This document shows, piece after piece, positions 30,160 through 37,526 of a DNA stretch of 64,000 nt. The position numbers and the translations under genes were made by a program. The DNA is taken from assembly GCF_020524285.1 (NCBI RefSeq), contig NZ_JAIVKX010000002.1:558001-622000 (forward strand). Direction: 5' to 3'. The stretch is from Alloyangia pacifica (GTDB lineage: Bacteria; Pseudomonadota; Alphaproteobacteria; Rhodobacterales; Rhodobacteraceae). The notes under the pieces are model-generated. The model did not search any database, was not told the origin of the DNA, and saw only the letters and a program-made list of their open reading frames with translations. Numbering within the stretch: position 1 is the first letter of the stretch; every line of letters begins with the position of its first letter.

Positions 30160-31344
30160 TCAGCTCATGGCGCAGCGCAGCAGCTTGATCGCCGCGAAAT
30201 CGCTGACGTCGCCGCCGACGCGCTTGGTGGCGTAGAACAGCACGTGCGGCTTGGCGCTGTAGGGATCGCGCAGCACCCGCAGGTCGGGGCGTTCGGCGAT
30301 GGTGTAGCCGGCGCCGAAGTCGCCGAAGGCGATGGGCGTGCTGTCGGCGGCGATGTCGGGCATGTCCTCGGCGATCAGCACCGGGTAGCCCATCAGTCGC
30401 GCCGGCTGGCCCGCCGCCAGCCCGTCCGACCACAGGTGCCGCCCGTCGGCGTCCTTGAGCTTGCGCAGCGCCCCGGCGGTCTTGGAGTTCATCACGAAGG
30501 CGCCCTTGGCCCGGTACTCGGCGCCCAGCGCGTACACGAGGTCGATGATCGCATCGCCGTCACCGACGGCCCCCGCAATGCCCGACGGGACGTATCCGAT
30601 GTTGCCCCACTCCCAGATCTCGTTGTCGACCATGTCGTGGGACAGAATGCCCATCGGCTTGTCGATCCCGTCGCCGGTGAGGAAGGCCGCCGCCTCGGCG
30701 CGGGCGAAGCGGTCAGCGATACGTCCCGCCAGCCAGGCCTCGAGATCGAAGGCCACATCGTCCAGCAGCCGCTGCGAGGCCTTGGGCATGGCCGAGAGCT
30801 CGTGCAGCTTGATCTGGATGCGGTCGATTGTCGGCGTCTCGCTCTCGCCGGGATCGTTGACCTCGTCGGACCAGCCCGCGCCGGTGTCGCCCTGGTCCAC
30901 CAGCACGTCGAAGGACGAGGCCTCCACCGTCACCACGGCGGCAATGGCGCGGATCGAGGCGGCGCTCTCGAGCACGGATTTCACCGTCTCCGAGGTTACC
31001 GGATCGACGAGGTAGCCACCATCGGCGGCCACGGCGGTGGAGAGCGCCTTGCCCTCCAGCACCAGCCCGCGCAGCCCGTCGTCATCGCCGCTGCGCAGGT
31101 AGGCCCCAAAGGCCTTGCGGTGCGGCGGCCCGGCGTCCGCCGTGGTGCCCAGCGCCGGGCGCGCCGCGGCAAGCGAAGTCTTTGTGTCCAGCATGGTCAG
31201 TCGCTCTTCGTGGTTGTCGAGTTTCGCGTGAAGGTCGGCCCGCATGGCCTTGATGTCCGCGGTCAGCCCCGCCATGGCGGCGCCCACCTGGCCGGCCGGG
31301 GACAGATCCTCCCCGGTCCGAGACGTCCTCTCGGGTCTGTTCAT
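30160..31344 (-). CDS. GTA g5: major capsid protein (HK97 fold)
   Basis: 394 residues. N-terminal delta-domain-like coiled coil (about 20-65), removed by the g4 protease; mature part probably begins near the ALSTAVAADGGYLVDP segment. HK97-fold wording: GTAGWSDEVNDPGES-like E-loop region, ELSAMPKASQRLLDD, LTGDGIDKPMGIL and the C-terminal LRDPYSAKPHVLFYATKRVGG. Main shell protein of the particle that packages host DNA. Confidence 0.95.
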   Translation of the reverse strand: MNRPERTSRTGEDLSPAGQVGAAMAGLTADIKAMRADLHAKLDNHEERLTMLDTKTSLAAARPALGTTADAGPPHRKAFGAYLRSGDDDGLRGLVLEGKALSTAVAADGGYLVDPVTSETVKSVLESAASIRAIAAVVTVEASSFDVLVDQGDTGAGWSDEVNDPGESETPTIDRIQIKLHELSAMPKASQRLLDDVAFDLEAWLAGRIADRFARAEAAAFLTGDGIDKPMGILSHDMVDNEIWEWGNIGYVPSGIAGAVGDGDAIIDLVYALGAEYRAKGAFVMNSKTAGALRKLKDADGRHLWSDGLAAGQPARLMGYPVLIAEDMPDIAADSTPIAFGDFGAGYTIAERPDLRVLRDPYSAKPHVLFYATKRVGGDVSDFAAIKLLRCAMS

Positions 31345-31371
31345 CAGCTCGGTCCCCTGTTGTGGCGCGCG

Positions 31372-31926
31372 TCAGTCGCCCGCCAGGTCACGGCGCGCGG
31401 CATCAAGGGCCAGCGCCAGCTCGCGCAGCGTGTCGCCGTCGGGGCTCTCGCCCTTGGCCGCCACCCGCGCACTGGGCAGCATCGGGAAGGTGACAAGCGA
31501 CACCTCCCAGAGCTCCAGTTCCCGGAGGAGCCTGCGCCCCTCGCGATCCTTCACCGCCGTGACGGTGCGATATCCGATCGACAGACCATCGATGGCCCCG
31601 GCAGCAATCAGCGCCGCCGCCTCCCGGCCTTTCTCGACGGCCTCCAGAAGACGGCCCTTCACGTAGAGCCCGCGCCCGTCCTCGCGCACCTCCTCCCAGA
31701 AGCCGATGGGCCGGGCCGGGTCGTGCTGCCAGAGCAAGCGCACCGCCCGTCCCTCGGCGGCGAGCCGCTGCAACGAGGCAGCATAGGCGCCGGGCGCCAC
31801 GACATCGCCGCCCTGATCGGCCCTTCCGAAGACCGAGGCATAGCCCTCGATCCGCATCCCCTCCGTGAGGGTGAGCCCCATGGCGCTCTCTGCGCCGGGC
31901 TGGCAGAACTTGTGTTCCAGTTCCAT
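31372..31926 (-). CDS. GTA g4: HK97-type prohead protease
   Basis: 184 residues. Family motifs IEGYASVFGRADQGGDVVAP, LLWQHDPARPIGFW (catalytic His) and AAGAIDGLSIGYRTV (catalytic Ser), plus ELWEVSLVTFPML. It trims the capsid delta domain during maturation. Ends 27 bp before the capsid gene start. Confidence 0.94.
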   Translation of the reverse strand: MELEHKFCQPGAESAMGLTLTEGMRIEGYASVFGRADQGGDVVAPGAYAASLQRLAAEGRAVRLLWQHDPARPIGFWEEVREDGRGLYVKGRLLEAVEKGREAAALIAAGAIDGLSIGYRTVTAVKDREGRRLLRELELWEVSLVTFPMLPSARVAAKGESPDGDTLRELALALDAARRDLAGD

Positions 31927-31953
31927 GGCAAGCTCCCTTGCGTAGAGCCCCTC

Positions 31954-32181
31954 TCAGGGCGTCATGGTGATCAGACCCTGCAGCGCCTGCGCCAGCAGAC
32001 CCGCGGCAACCCCGTAGACCGCCAGCCAGAGACGTTTCTCCAGCCGCTCCAGCACCGCCTCCAGCCGCGCCAGCCGGTCCTCGAGCGCGGCGATCTGCAG
32101 GGCGCTCAGCCGCTCGTGCGCCTCCAGCCGCAGCGCCGGGGCGCAGGCGAAGGGCTCGTAGGGGAGGCCACGCTCATTCAC
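31954..32181 (-). CDS. GTA g3.5: small membrane-anchored-like protein
   Basis: 75 residues: N-terminal NERGLPYEPFACAP, a central coiled coil (about 25-50, ALQIAALEDRLARLEAVLER) and a C-terminal hydrophobic helix (about 52-70). Same place and design as RcGTA g3.5, whose function is not established. Overlaps the portal gene by 8 bp. Confidence 0.88.
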   Translation of the reverse strand: MNERGLPYEPFACAPALRLEAHERLSALQIAALEDRLARLEAVLERLEKRLWLAVYGVAAGLLAQALQGLITMTP

Positions 32182-33367
32182 CCCCGTCCTCCTCCTCGGC
32201 CAGCGGCGGCAGCCCCAGCATGCGCCGCTTTTCCGGCACGGTGAGAAAGGCCGCCTCGGAGACTCGCCGCCAGTGCGTCTCGCGCTCGGCAGACAGCGCC
32301 GGCACCTGGTCGAGGTCGGGCTTCAGCTCCACCTCCTCGCCGGTGAAGCCGGCCAGCCATCTGCCCAGCGCCGCGCTCACCCGCTGCGCCAGCGGCAGCA
32401 CGGTCAGCCGGTAGAAGGCGCGGTTGGCCTCCTGGTAGTTGGCGTAAGTGGCATCCCCGGGGATCCCCAGCAGCATCGGCGGCACCCCGAAGGCGACGGC
32501 GATCTCGCGCGCCGCGGCCTCCTTGGTCTGCCGAAATTCCATGTCCGAGGGCGAGAACCCCATGGGCTTCCAGTCGAGCCCGCCTTCCAGCAGCATCGGT
32601 CGCCCGGCGTTGCGCGCCCCCTGGTGCTGGCTCTCAATCTCCGAGACCAGCCGCTCGTACTGGTCCTGCGCCATGGACCCCTGACCGTCGCCGCCCGTCC
32701 AGACAATCGCCCCCGAGGGCCGCGCGGCATTGTCCAAGAGCCCCTTGGACCAGCGCGACGCGCTGTTGTGCACATCCACCGCCTGCGCGGCGGGCTGCAG
32801 CGGCGAGAGCCCGTAGTGGTCGTCCTGCGGATGGAAGCTTTTGATATGGCAGATCGACGCCGGCCCCTCGCGCAGATCGAAACGATACGCCCGCCCGTCC
32901 ACCTGATACTCATAGGCGATGGGCCAGCCATCCGGCCCCGGCACCGGCCGCATGCGCTCCGAGCGCAGCACATGGAGCTCGGCGGGCAGACCTGCGCCGC
33001 GCCCCACCGCCTCGAGATAGCCATCCCCCGAGAGCAGCAGCTGACCATAGAGCGCCTCCAGCAGCTCCGCCTTGCCCTGCACCGGGTTCGGCGCGGCGAT
33101 GCGGCGCAGGATCGGATGCGCGCTGTAGCGCATCTCGGCATCCTGCAGCACCAGTGGCAGGGCAGCCGCGGCCTCGGCGATCAGCTTCACCGCGCGGAAG
33201 CCCACCGGGTTGCCGGTGAACCCCTGCCGGGTGAGCGAGCCGGTGTCGCGCGGCGACCAGGCCACGCGCCCCGAGGCCTGCACCGCGATCAACCGCCCCG
33301 CCGCCGAGGCCTTGGTCTCCGGCTGCGCTTCCGCCCCGCGTCGCCGCCGCAGAAAGTCGAACCCCAT
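32174..33367 (-). CDS. GTA g3: portal protein
   Basis: 397 residues from MGFDFLRRRR (33367), with AAGGAG 7 nt upstream; an in-frame ATG 25 codons earlier adds a non-portal-like stretch and is rejected. HK97-type portal wording: NPVGFRAVKLIAEAAAALPL, SICHIKSFHPQDDHYGLSPL, PPMLLGIPGDATYANYQEA and AFYRLTVLPLAQRV. Forms the DNA-packaging gate of the GTA head. Separated from terminase by an unusual 280-bp gap with a hairpin repeat. Confidence 0.94.
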   Translation of the reverse strand: MGFDFLRRRRGAEAQPETKASAAGRLIAVQASGRVAWSPRDTGSLTRQGFTGNPVGFRAVKLIAEAAAALPLVLQDAEMRYSAHPILRRIAAPNPVQGKAELLEALYGQLLLSGDGYLEAVGRGAGLPAELHVLRSERMRPVPGPDGWPIAYEYQVDGRAYRFDLREGPASICHIKSFHPQDDHYGLSPLQPAAQAVDVHNSASRWSKGLLDNAARPSGAIVWTGGDGQGSMAQDQYERLVSEIESQHQGARNAGRPMLLEGGLDWKPMGFSPSDMEFRQTKEAAAREIAVAFGVPPMLLGIPGDATYANYQEANRAFYRLTVLPLAQRVSAALGRWLAGFTGEEVELKPDLDQVPALSAERETHWRRVSEAAFLTVPEKRRMLGLPPLAEEEDGGE

Positions 33368-33647
33368 CTCGCGCTCCTTGCTGGTCTCCACCCCAAGGCC
33401 CGCATGGCCCCGGTTCGCGTTGAAGACCAAGCTACGCAGCATCCGTTAACCAAGCCCTCCCGCGCCGCGCGCTGCCCGGGCAACGGCCCCACCGGGAACA
33501 CCGACCCGCCGCCGCGCTGTCCCTGGTCAAGCACCATGCGTATTTCGAAAGAGCAGAAGCGGGGAAGGCTGCGCCCCTTCTTATCTTGCGAAATACGCCG
33601 GGGCGTGAGGCCGCAGGCCGAGGGGGGCAGCGCCCCCCTTTCCCTGT
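33368..33647. other. 280-bp gap inside the GTA operon
   Basis: No supported gene. Holds the ribosome binding site and leader of the portal gene plus repeat copy C at 33538-33598 and its GC block GAGGGGGGCAGCGCCCCCCTT near 33620-33640 just after the terminase stop. Confidence 0.6.
33538..33598. repeat. Interspersed hairpin-family element, copy C (inside the GTA cluster)
   Basis: Left arm GCGTATTTCGAAAGAGCAGAAG at 33538-33559, given in two parts GCGTATTTCG and AAAGAGCAGAAG, and a right arm 33577-33598 complementary to it except at three positions. A GC block follows toward the terminase stop. Would form a long hairpin in the GTA transcript between g2 and g3. Confidence 0.75.
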
Positions 33648-35057
33648 TCACAGCCCGCGCACCCGGGGTCGCCGCCAGCCCTCTGCCGGTCCGGTGACCA
33701 ACTCGGTCAGCGCCCAGACCAGCGCATCCACCCGGTCGGGCGAGCCCTGTCCCCGGAACCCCGATGCGGTCATCAGCCCCATCTGCTCCTCCAGCAGCTC
33801 GAACCGCCGCGCATGGGCGATACGCCCCTGCTCGTAGAGCGCCGCCACGGGCTCGGCGCGCAGCGCCTTGCCGCGCGTGGCGCTGACCTTGCGCAGCGGC
33901 ACCGCGGGCGCCACCTGCCGCAGCACCGCCTCGACCATGGCGCCGCCCTGGTTGACCTCGGCGACGATGCGATCCGCCTGCCAGCGCTCAAAGGCCGCCA
34001 CGGCGGCGCGGGCCCAGCCGGTCGGCCCGAGCCCCTGCACCGAGGCATCCTCGAGCACCACCGCCTGCCAGCCCTGCGGCGGCCCCTCGCAGCTCACGCC
34101 GCAGACGACGATGCCACAGGCGTCGGACCCGGCGCCATCCCCGGCGGGCGGGTCCACCGCGACGACGATGCGATCCATCCGCTCCGGCGCCGCCCGCAGC
34201 CGCGCGCGCTCCAGCACTTGTTGCGTCCAGAGCGTGCCGTCGACGTCGCAGACCATCTCGCCGTCAAGCTCCTGCCGGGCCAGCCGCGTCGCCCCGTAGC
34301 GCGCCCGCACCTCGTCGAGGAAACTGGCCGCGAGGTTGGCCCGGTTCGCCTCGGTCGGCGCCCGGCTCACCACGGTGCTCTCCATCTCCAGCAAGTCTTT
34401 CAGAACGCCGATATTGCGCGGCGTGGTGGTCACGCAGACCTGAGGATGCGCCCCCAACCGCAGCGCGAACTGCAACATGTCCCAGGTGTCCCGCGCCTTG
34501 CGCCATTTGCCCAGCTCGTCCGCCCAGGCGCCATCGAACTGCGGCCCGCGCAGCGCCTCTGGGTCATGCGCGGAGAAGACCATCGCTTCGGCCCCATTGG
34601 GCCACGTCAGACACCGCCGCGTCGCGCTCCAGTCCGGCCGCCGATCGGGCGGAGAGCAGGCGAGCAGCCCTGAGTCCCCGAACACCATCACCTCCCGCGC
34701 CTGGTCCAGCGTCTCGCCGACCAGCGCCACCCGCTTGCAGCGCCCCGGCGAGAGCGGCAGCGCGCCCTCCACCGAGGCACGCACCCATTCCGCCCCGGCC
34801 CGGGTCTTGCCCGCGCCGCGCCCGCCGAGGATCACCCAGGAGCGCCAGGCGCCCGCGGGTGGCAGCTGGTGCTCCAGCGCCCAGAACTCGAAGAGAAAGG
34901 GAAGCGCCAGGCGCTCCCCCTCCGACAGCTCATTCAGGAAACTCTCCTGCACCGCAGCACCGGCGGAGGCGAGCCATGCGGCAGCCGACCTCAACCCTTG
35001 CGCGCTCGAGATCGAGCGCCCAGTCTCCGGCAATTCCCTTCTGCTTGCGTCTGACAT
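33648..35057 (-). CDS. GTA g2: large terminase
   Basis: 469 residues from ATG 35057. ATPase Walker A GGRGAGKTR (78-86), Walker B-like PQFDGAWADELGKW, and a nuclease domain with VVAVDPPAG and DACGIVVCG Asp residues. It pumps host DNA into GTA heads. The chosen start overlaps g1 by 128 bp; GGAGG lies 12 nt upstream. ATG 35081 (GAAGG upstream) is an alternative, and a later non-ATG start near the g1 stop would remove the overlap but also shorten the conserved N-terminus. Confidence 0.93.
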   Translation of the reverse strand: MSDASRRELPETGRSISSAQGLRSAAAWLASAGAAVQESFLNELSEGERLALPFLFEFWALEHQLPPAGAWRSWVILGGRGAGKTRAGAEWVRASVEGALPLSPGRCKRVALVGETLDQAREVMVFGDSGLLACSPPDRRPDWSATRRCLTWPNGAEAMVFSAHDPEALRGPQFDGAWADELGKWRKARDTWDMLQFALRLGAHPQVCVTTTPRNIGVLKDLLEMESTVVSRAPTEANRANLAASFLDEVRARYGATRLARQELDGEMVCDVDGTLWTQQVLERARLRAAPERMDRIVVAVDPPAGDGAGSDACGIVVCGVSCEGPPQGWQAVVLEDASVQGLGPTGWARAAVAAFERWQADRIVAEVNQGGAMVEAVLRQVAPAVPLRKVSATRGKALRAEPVAALYEQGRIAHARRFELLEEQMGLMTASGFRGQGSPDRVDALVWALTELVTGPAEGWRRPRVRGL

Positions 35058-35271
35058 TCCTGATCTGTGCCTCCGTTTCATGGGCGACCTTCAGCCAGTA
35101 GCGCAGATCCGCCGCGGCCTTGCTGGTCTCCGGTTTGTCCAAGGTGCCGTCTTCGTCGAAGCGGTCGCGCAGGCGCCGCATGTCATTGCCGAGATGCCGC
35201 AGCATGTCGGCCAGCTGCTCCCGTTCCTCTTCGAGACGGGACAGCTCTTCTTCGAGATGAATGAGGATCAT
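34930..35271 (-). CDS. GTA g1: small terminase
   Basis: 113 residues, mostly alpha-helical with a coiled coil at 5-40 (LEEELSRLEEEREQLADMLR). KPETSKAAADLRYWLKVAHE and RRKQKGIAGDWALDLERARV are typical of GTA g1, which serves as a small terminase without sequence-specific DNA binding in R. capsulatus. The ATG overlaps the stop of the 73-codon leader ORF (ATGA). First structural gene after the promoter. Confidence 0.88.
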   Translation of the reverse strand: MILIHLEEELSRLEEEREQLADMLRHLGNDMRRLRDRFDEDGTLDKPETSKAAADLRYWLKVAHETEAQIRNVRRKQKGIAGDWALDLERARVEVGCRMARLRRCCGAGEFPE

Positions 35272-35489
35272 CGCTCGATACCTTTCTTGCCTGTGGAATC
35301 CTTGCCTCTGGACTCCTTGCCTGTGGGACTCTTGCCTGTAGGGAGTGCCTCGCAGGGGCCCGCGCCGGTCTCCGCCGGGGTCGTCGCGCCCTGCCGCTGC
35401 ACGAGAAAGGCGGCCCATCGACGAGCCGCCAAACGAAAAAGCGGCCGCCGGGGGTATCCCCGGGGCCGCCTGCCCATCTCGTCCAGCAT
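35268..35489 (-). CDS. Leader ORF of the GTA transcript (73 codons)
   Basis: Open from an ATG at the predicted transcription start (35489) or ATG 35477 to a TGA that overlaps the g1 start codon. The peptide is Arg-rich at first (MLDEMGRRPRGYPRRPLFRL) and ends with four five-residue repeats ([20 protein letters not shown]). No ribosome site; it would need leaderless initiation. The ATGA overlap and in-frame repeats favour translation, but no family is recognised. It contains the terminator-like hairpin. Confidence 0.4.
   Translation of the reverse strand: MLDEMGRRPRGYPRRPLFRLAARRWAAFLVQRQGATTPAETGAGPCEALPTGKSPTGKESRGKDSTGKKGIER
35286..35345. repeat. Four 15-bp tandem repeats in the GTA leader
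   Basis: Plus-strand units start at 35286, 35301, 35316 and 35331, each beginning CTTGCCT. The 15-bp period keeps the leader ORF in frame and encodes the x-x-(T/R)-G-K repeats. Confidence 0.8.
35436..35469 (-). terminator. Intrinsic-terminator-like hairpin in the GTA leader (attenuator candidate)
   Basis: Minus strand: GCGGCC-CCGGGG, loop ATAC, CCCCGG-(C)-GGCCGC: 12 bp with one bulged C, directly followed by TTTTT. It starts about 20 nt after the predicted transcription start and faces the GTA genes. On the plus strand there is no T tract. Confidence 0.7.
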
Positions 35490-35495
35490 GCCAGA

Positions 35496-35524
35496 ACCCT
35501 AGCGAAGAGCGTCCGCAAAGTCAA
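35496..35524 (-). promoter_or_regulatory. GTA cluster promoter
   Basis: -35 TTGACT (35524-35519), 17-nt spacer, -10 TAGGGT (35501-35496) on the minus strand; predicted start near 35489. This is 218 bp upstream of the g1 ATG. Confidence 0.65.
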
Positions 35525-35591
35525 GATTACCGCACCGCGCGCTCAATTCTAAACGTTTGTTTATAAGCAATAATCCAAGATTGACGCACCG
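35521..35591. promoter_or_regulatory. Pair of 17-bp direct repeats upstream of the GTA promoter
   Basis: Minus-strand sites at 35537-35521 and 35591-35575 both read CGGTGCG-N2-AATCTTG, 14 of 17 identical, 54 bp apart. The proximal one runs into the -35 element. The spacer is AT-rich. Candidate binding sites for the GTA activator (GafA-type) or another regulator; the assignment is inference. Confidence 0.6.
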
Positions 35592-35678
35592 TCCGCCCCG
35601 CGCCGCGCAGAGCCTCTCTTGCCGCCCCGCCGGCGCTCTGGCACAACTCCTGCGTCCAAGTCTTTCGCGGAGCCCGCC
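35592..35678. other. Spacer upstream of the aminotransferase gene
   Basis: GC-rich leader of the divergent aminotransferase gene; no convincing promoter seen. Confidence 0.4.
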
Positions 35679-36866
35679 ATGCCGTCCCTGTCCCGTCGCA
35701 TCACGTCCCTCAACGCCGGTGGCGGCGACGGCTGGGAGATCTTCTACAAGGCCCGCGCCCTGCGCGCCGCGGGCGTGCCAGTGACCGAGCTGACCATCGG
35801 CGAGCCCGACGAGCTCACCGATCCCGCAATCCTCGACGAGATGCACCGCGCCGCCACGGCGGGCCACACCGGCTATGCCATCGTGCCCGGCATCCCCGCG
35901 CTGCGCGACGCCATCGCCGCCCGGGTCAGCGCGCGTACCGGCGTGGCCACCACGCGCGACAACGTGCTGGTCACCCCCGGCGGGCAGTCGGCGCTCTTCG
36001 CCGCGCATATGGCCGCCTGCAACCCCGGCGATGCCGCGCTCATGGTCGAGCCGCATTACGTCACCTACCCCGGCACCATCCGCGCCGCCGGGGCGATCGC
36101 GCACAGCATCGAGACCCGCCCGGAGCACAGCTTCTTCCCCGATGCCGCCGAGGTCCGTCGCAAGGCGCGCGAGACCGGCGCCGCGGCGCTGCTGATCAAT
36201 TCACCCAACAACCCCACCGGCGCGGTCTACCCTCGCGCCGTGCTGGAAGGGCTCGCCGAGGTTGCCCGCGACGAGGACTTCTGGGTGATCTCCGACGAGG
36301 TCTACGACACGCAGATCTGGGAGGGTGACCACATCAGCCCACGGGAGCTGCCGGGCATGGCCGAGCGCACCATGGTCATCGGCTCGCTGTCGAAGAGCCA
36401 TGCGATGACCGGCAGCCGCATCGGCTGGCTGATCGCGCCCGAGCCCGCCATCGCCGCGCTGATCGACCTTGCGACCAACACCACCTACGGGGTGCCGGGC
36501 TACATCCAGGACGCGGCGCTGCACGCGCTCACCGCCGACGCCACGCTCGAGCCGCGCGTCGCCGAACCCTTCCGCCGCCGCCGCGCACTGGCGCAGGAGA
36601 TCCTTGCCCGGCAGAGCATTGTCGGCCTCGTCCCGTCGGGCGGCGCCATGTACCTCTTCCTCGACATCCGCGCGACCGGCCTCTCGGGCATCGAATTCGC
36701 CGACGCGCTGCTCGACACCCACCGCATCGCCGTGATGCCGGGCGAGAGCTTCGGCCCCTCCGCCGCGGGCTTCCTGCGCGTCGCGCTGACCATCCCCGAC
36801 GCCCGGTTCGCCGAGGCGCTGGCCACGCTCACCGGCTTCGCCGCGACGCTCTCCAAGGCCGCCTGA
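35679..36866 (+). CDS. Class I/II PLP-dependent aminotransferase
   Basis: 395 residues, fold-type I. INSPNNPTGAVYPR substrate/PLP loop, VISDEVYDTQIW with the PLP-binding Asp and Tyr, GSLSKSHAMTGSRIGW containing the Schiff-base Lys and the phosphate-binding Arg, and a C-terminal LRVALT substrate Arg. Similar to aspartate-type aminotransferases; the amino donor is not predictable. Transcribed away from the GTA promoter, followed 4 bp later by the TfoX-like gene. Confidence 0.92.
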   Translation: MPSLSRRITSLNAGGGDGWEIFYKARALRAAGVPVTELTIGEPDELTDPAILDEMHRAATAGHTGYAIVPGIPALRDAIAARVSARTGVATTRDNVLVTPGGQSALFAAHMAACNPGDAALMVEPHYVTYPGTIRAAGAIAHSIETRPEHSFFPDAAEVRRKARETGAAALLINSPNNPTGAVYPRAVLEGLAEVARDEDFWVISDEVYDTQIWEGDHISPRELPGMAERTMVIGSLSKSHAMTGSRIGWLIAPEPAIAALIDLATNTTYGVPGYIQDAALHALTADATLEPRVAEPFRRRRALAQEILARQSIVGLVPSGGAMYLFLDIRATGLSGIEFADALLDTHRIAVMPGESFGPSAAGFLRVALTIPDARFAEALATLTGFAATLSKAA

Positions 36867-36870
36867 GGCG

Positions 36871-37221
36871 ATGGCCGGCACCCGGGTTTCCAGCCTCCGC
36901 AACCTCGGGCCCGCCTTCGAGAGCGCCTGCAGCCGCGCGGGCATCGCCGATGCCGAGACCCTGCGCGCGCTCGGTGCCGACGAGACTTACCGCCGCCTGC
37001 TCGCCCATGGCACGAAGCCGCATTTCATCGGCTTCTACGTGTTGCACATGGCGTTGCAGGGACGCCCGTGGAACGACGTGCGCGGCAAGGAAAAGGACGC
37101 GCTCCGCGCCCGCTTCGATGCGCTGGTGGCCGAGCGGAAGAGCGCGGCGCCGCTCGACGGCATCGAGAAGATCCTCGACGAGATCGGCGTGATCGACCCG
37201 GCCCGGCGCCAGTCCCGGTAA
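36871..37221 (+). CDS. TfoX/Sxy C-terminal-domain-like protein
   Basis: 116 residues. The first ~80 (SLRNLGPAFESACSRAGIAD, AETLRALGADETYRRLL, FIGFYVLHMALQGRPWNDV) match the TfoX C-terminal helix-hairpin domain; no TfoX N-terminal domain is present. TfoX/Sxy proteins activate competence in gammaproteobacteria, but stand-alone C-terminal domains are of unknown function. Probably co-transcribed with the aminotransferase. Confidence 0.82.
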   Translation: MAGTRVSSLRNLGPAFESACSRAGIADAETLRALGADETYRRLLAHGTKPHFIGFYVLHMALQGRPWNDVRGKEKDALRARFDALVAERKSAAPLDGIEKILDEIGVIDPARRQSR

Positions 37222-37341
37222 CGCAAAACTTCTCCGCTGAAACAGGACCCTGGGCCGCGCGCCTGCGGCACCATCGGAACCCTAAGCGCGGTCTCCGTGT
37301 TGGTCAGCCAACACATCATTCACCCTCGAAGGGAGACCGAC

Positions 37342-37521
37342 ATGGACCTGATCCGCATCATCTTCGCCATCCTCCTGCCGCCGCTCGGCGTGTTCCTGCA
37401 GGTGGGCCTCGGCAAGCATTTCTGGCTCAACATCCTGCTGACCATCCTCGGCTACATCCCGGGCATCGTGCACGCGGTCTGGATCATCGCCCGCACCGGC
37501 CCCAAGCAGCAGCACGTGTGA
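37342..37521 (+). CDS. YqaE/Pmp3-family membrane peptide
   Basis: 59 residues with two membrane helices. ILLPPLGVFLQVG, NILLTILGYIPGIVHAVWII is the Pmp3 family pattern, small stress-linked proteolipids of the inner membrane. Start after GGGAG 8 nt upstream. Five bases separate it from the next gene. Confidence 0.93.
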   Translation: MDLIRIIFAILLPPLGVFLQVGLGKHFWLNILLTILGYIPGIVHAVWIIARTGPKQQHV

Positions 37522-37526
37522 TCGCC

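Noticed and set aside
33289-33651. Extra GTA gene between terminase and portal
   Set aside because: The 120-codon minus-strand frame is Arg/Gly-rich and made mostly of the hairpin repeat and the out-of-frame portal start.
21256-35591. Interpretation as an inducible prophage
   Set aside because: No integrase, excisionase, repressor, replication or lysis genes and no att repeats; gene order and sizes fit a GTA.
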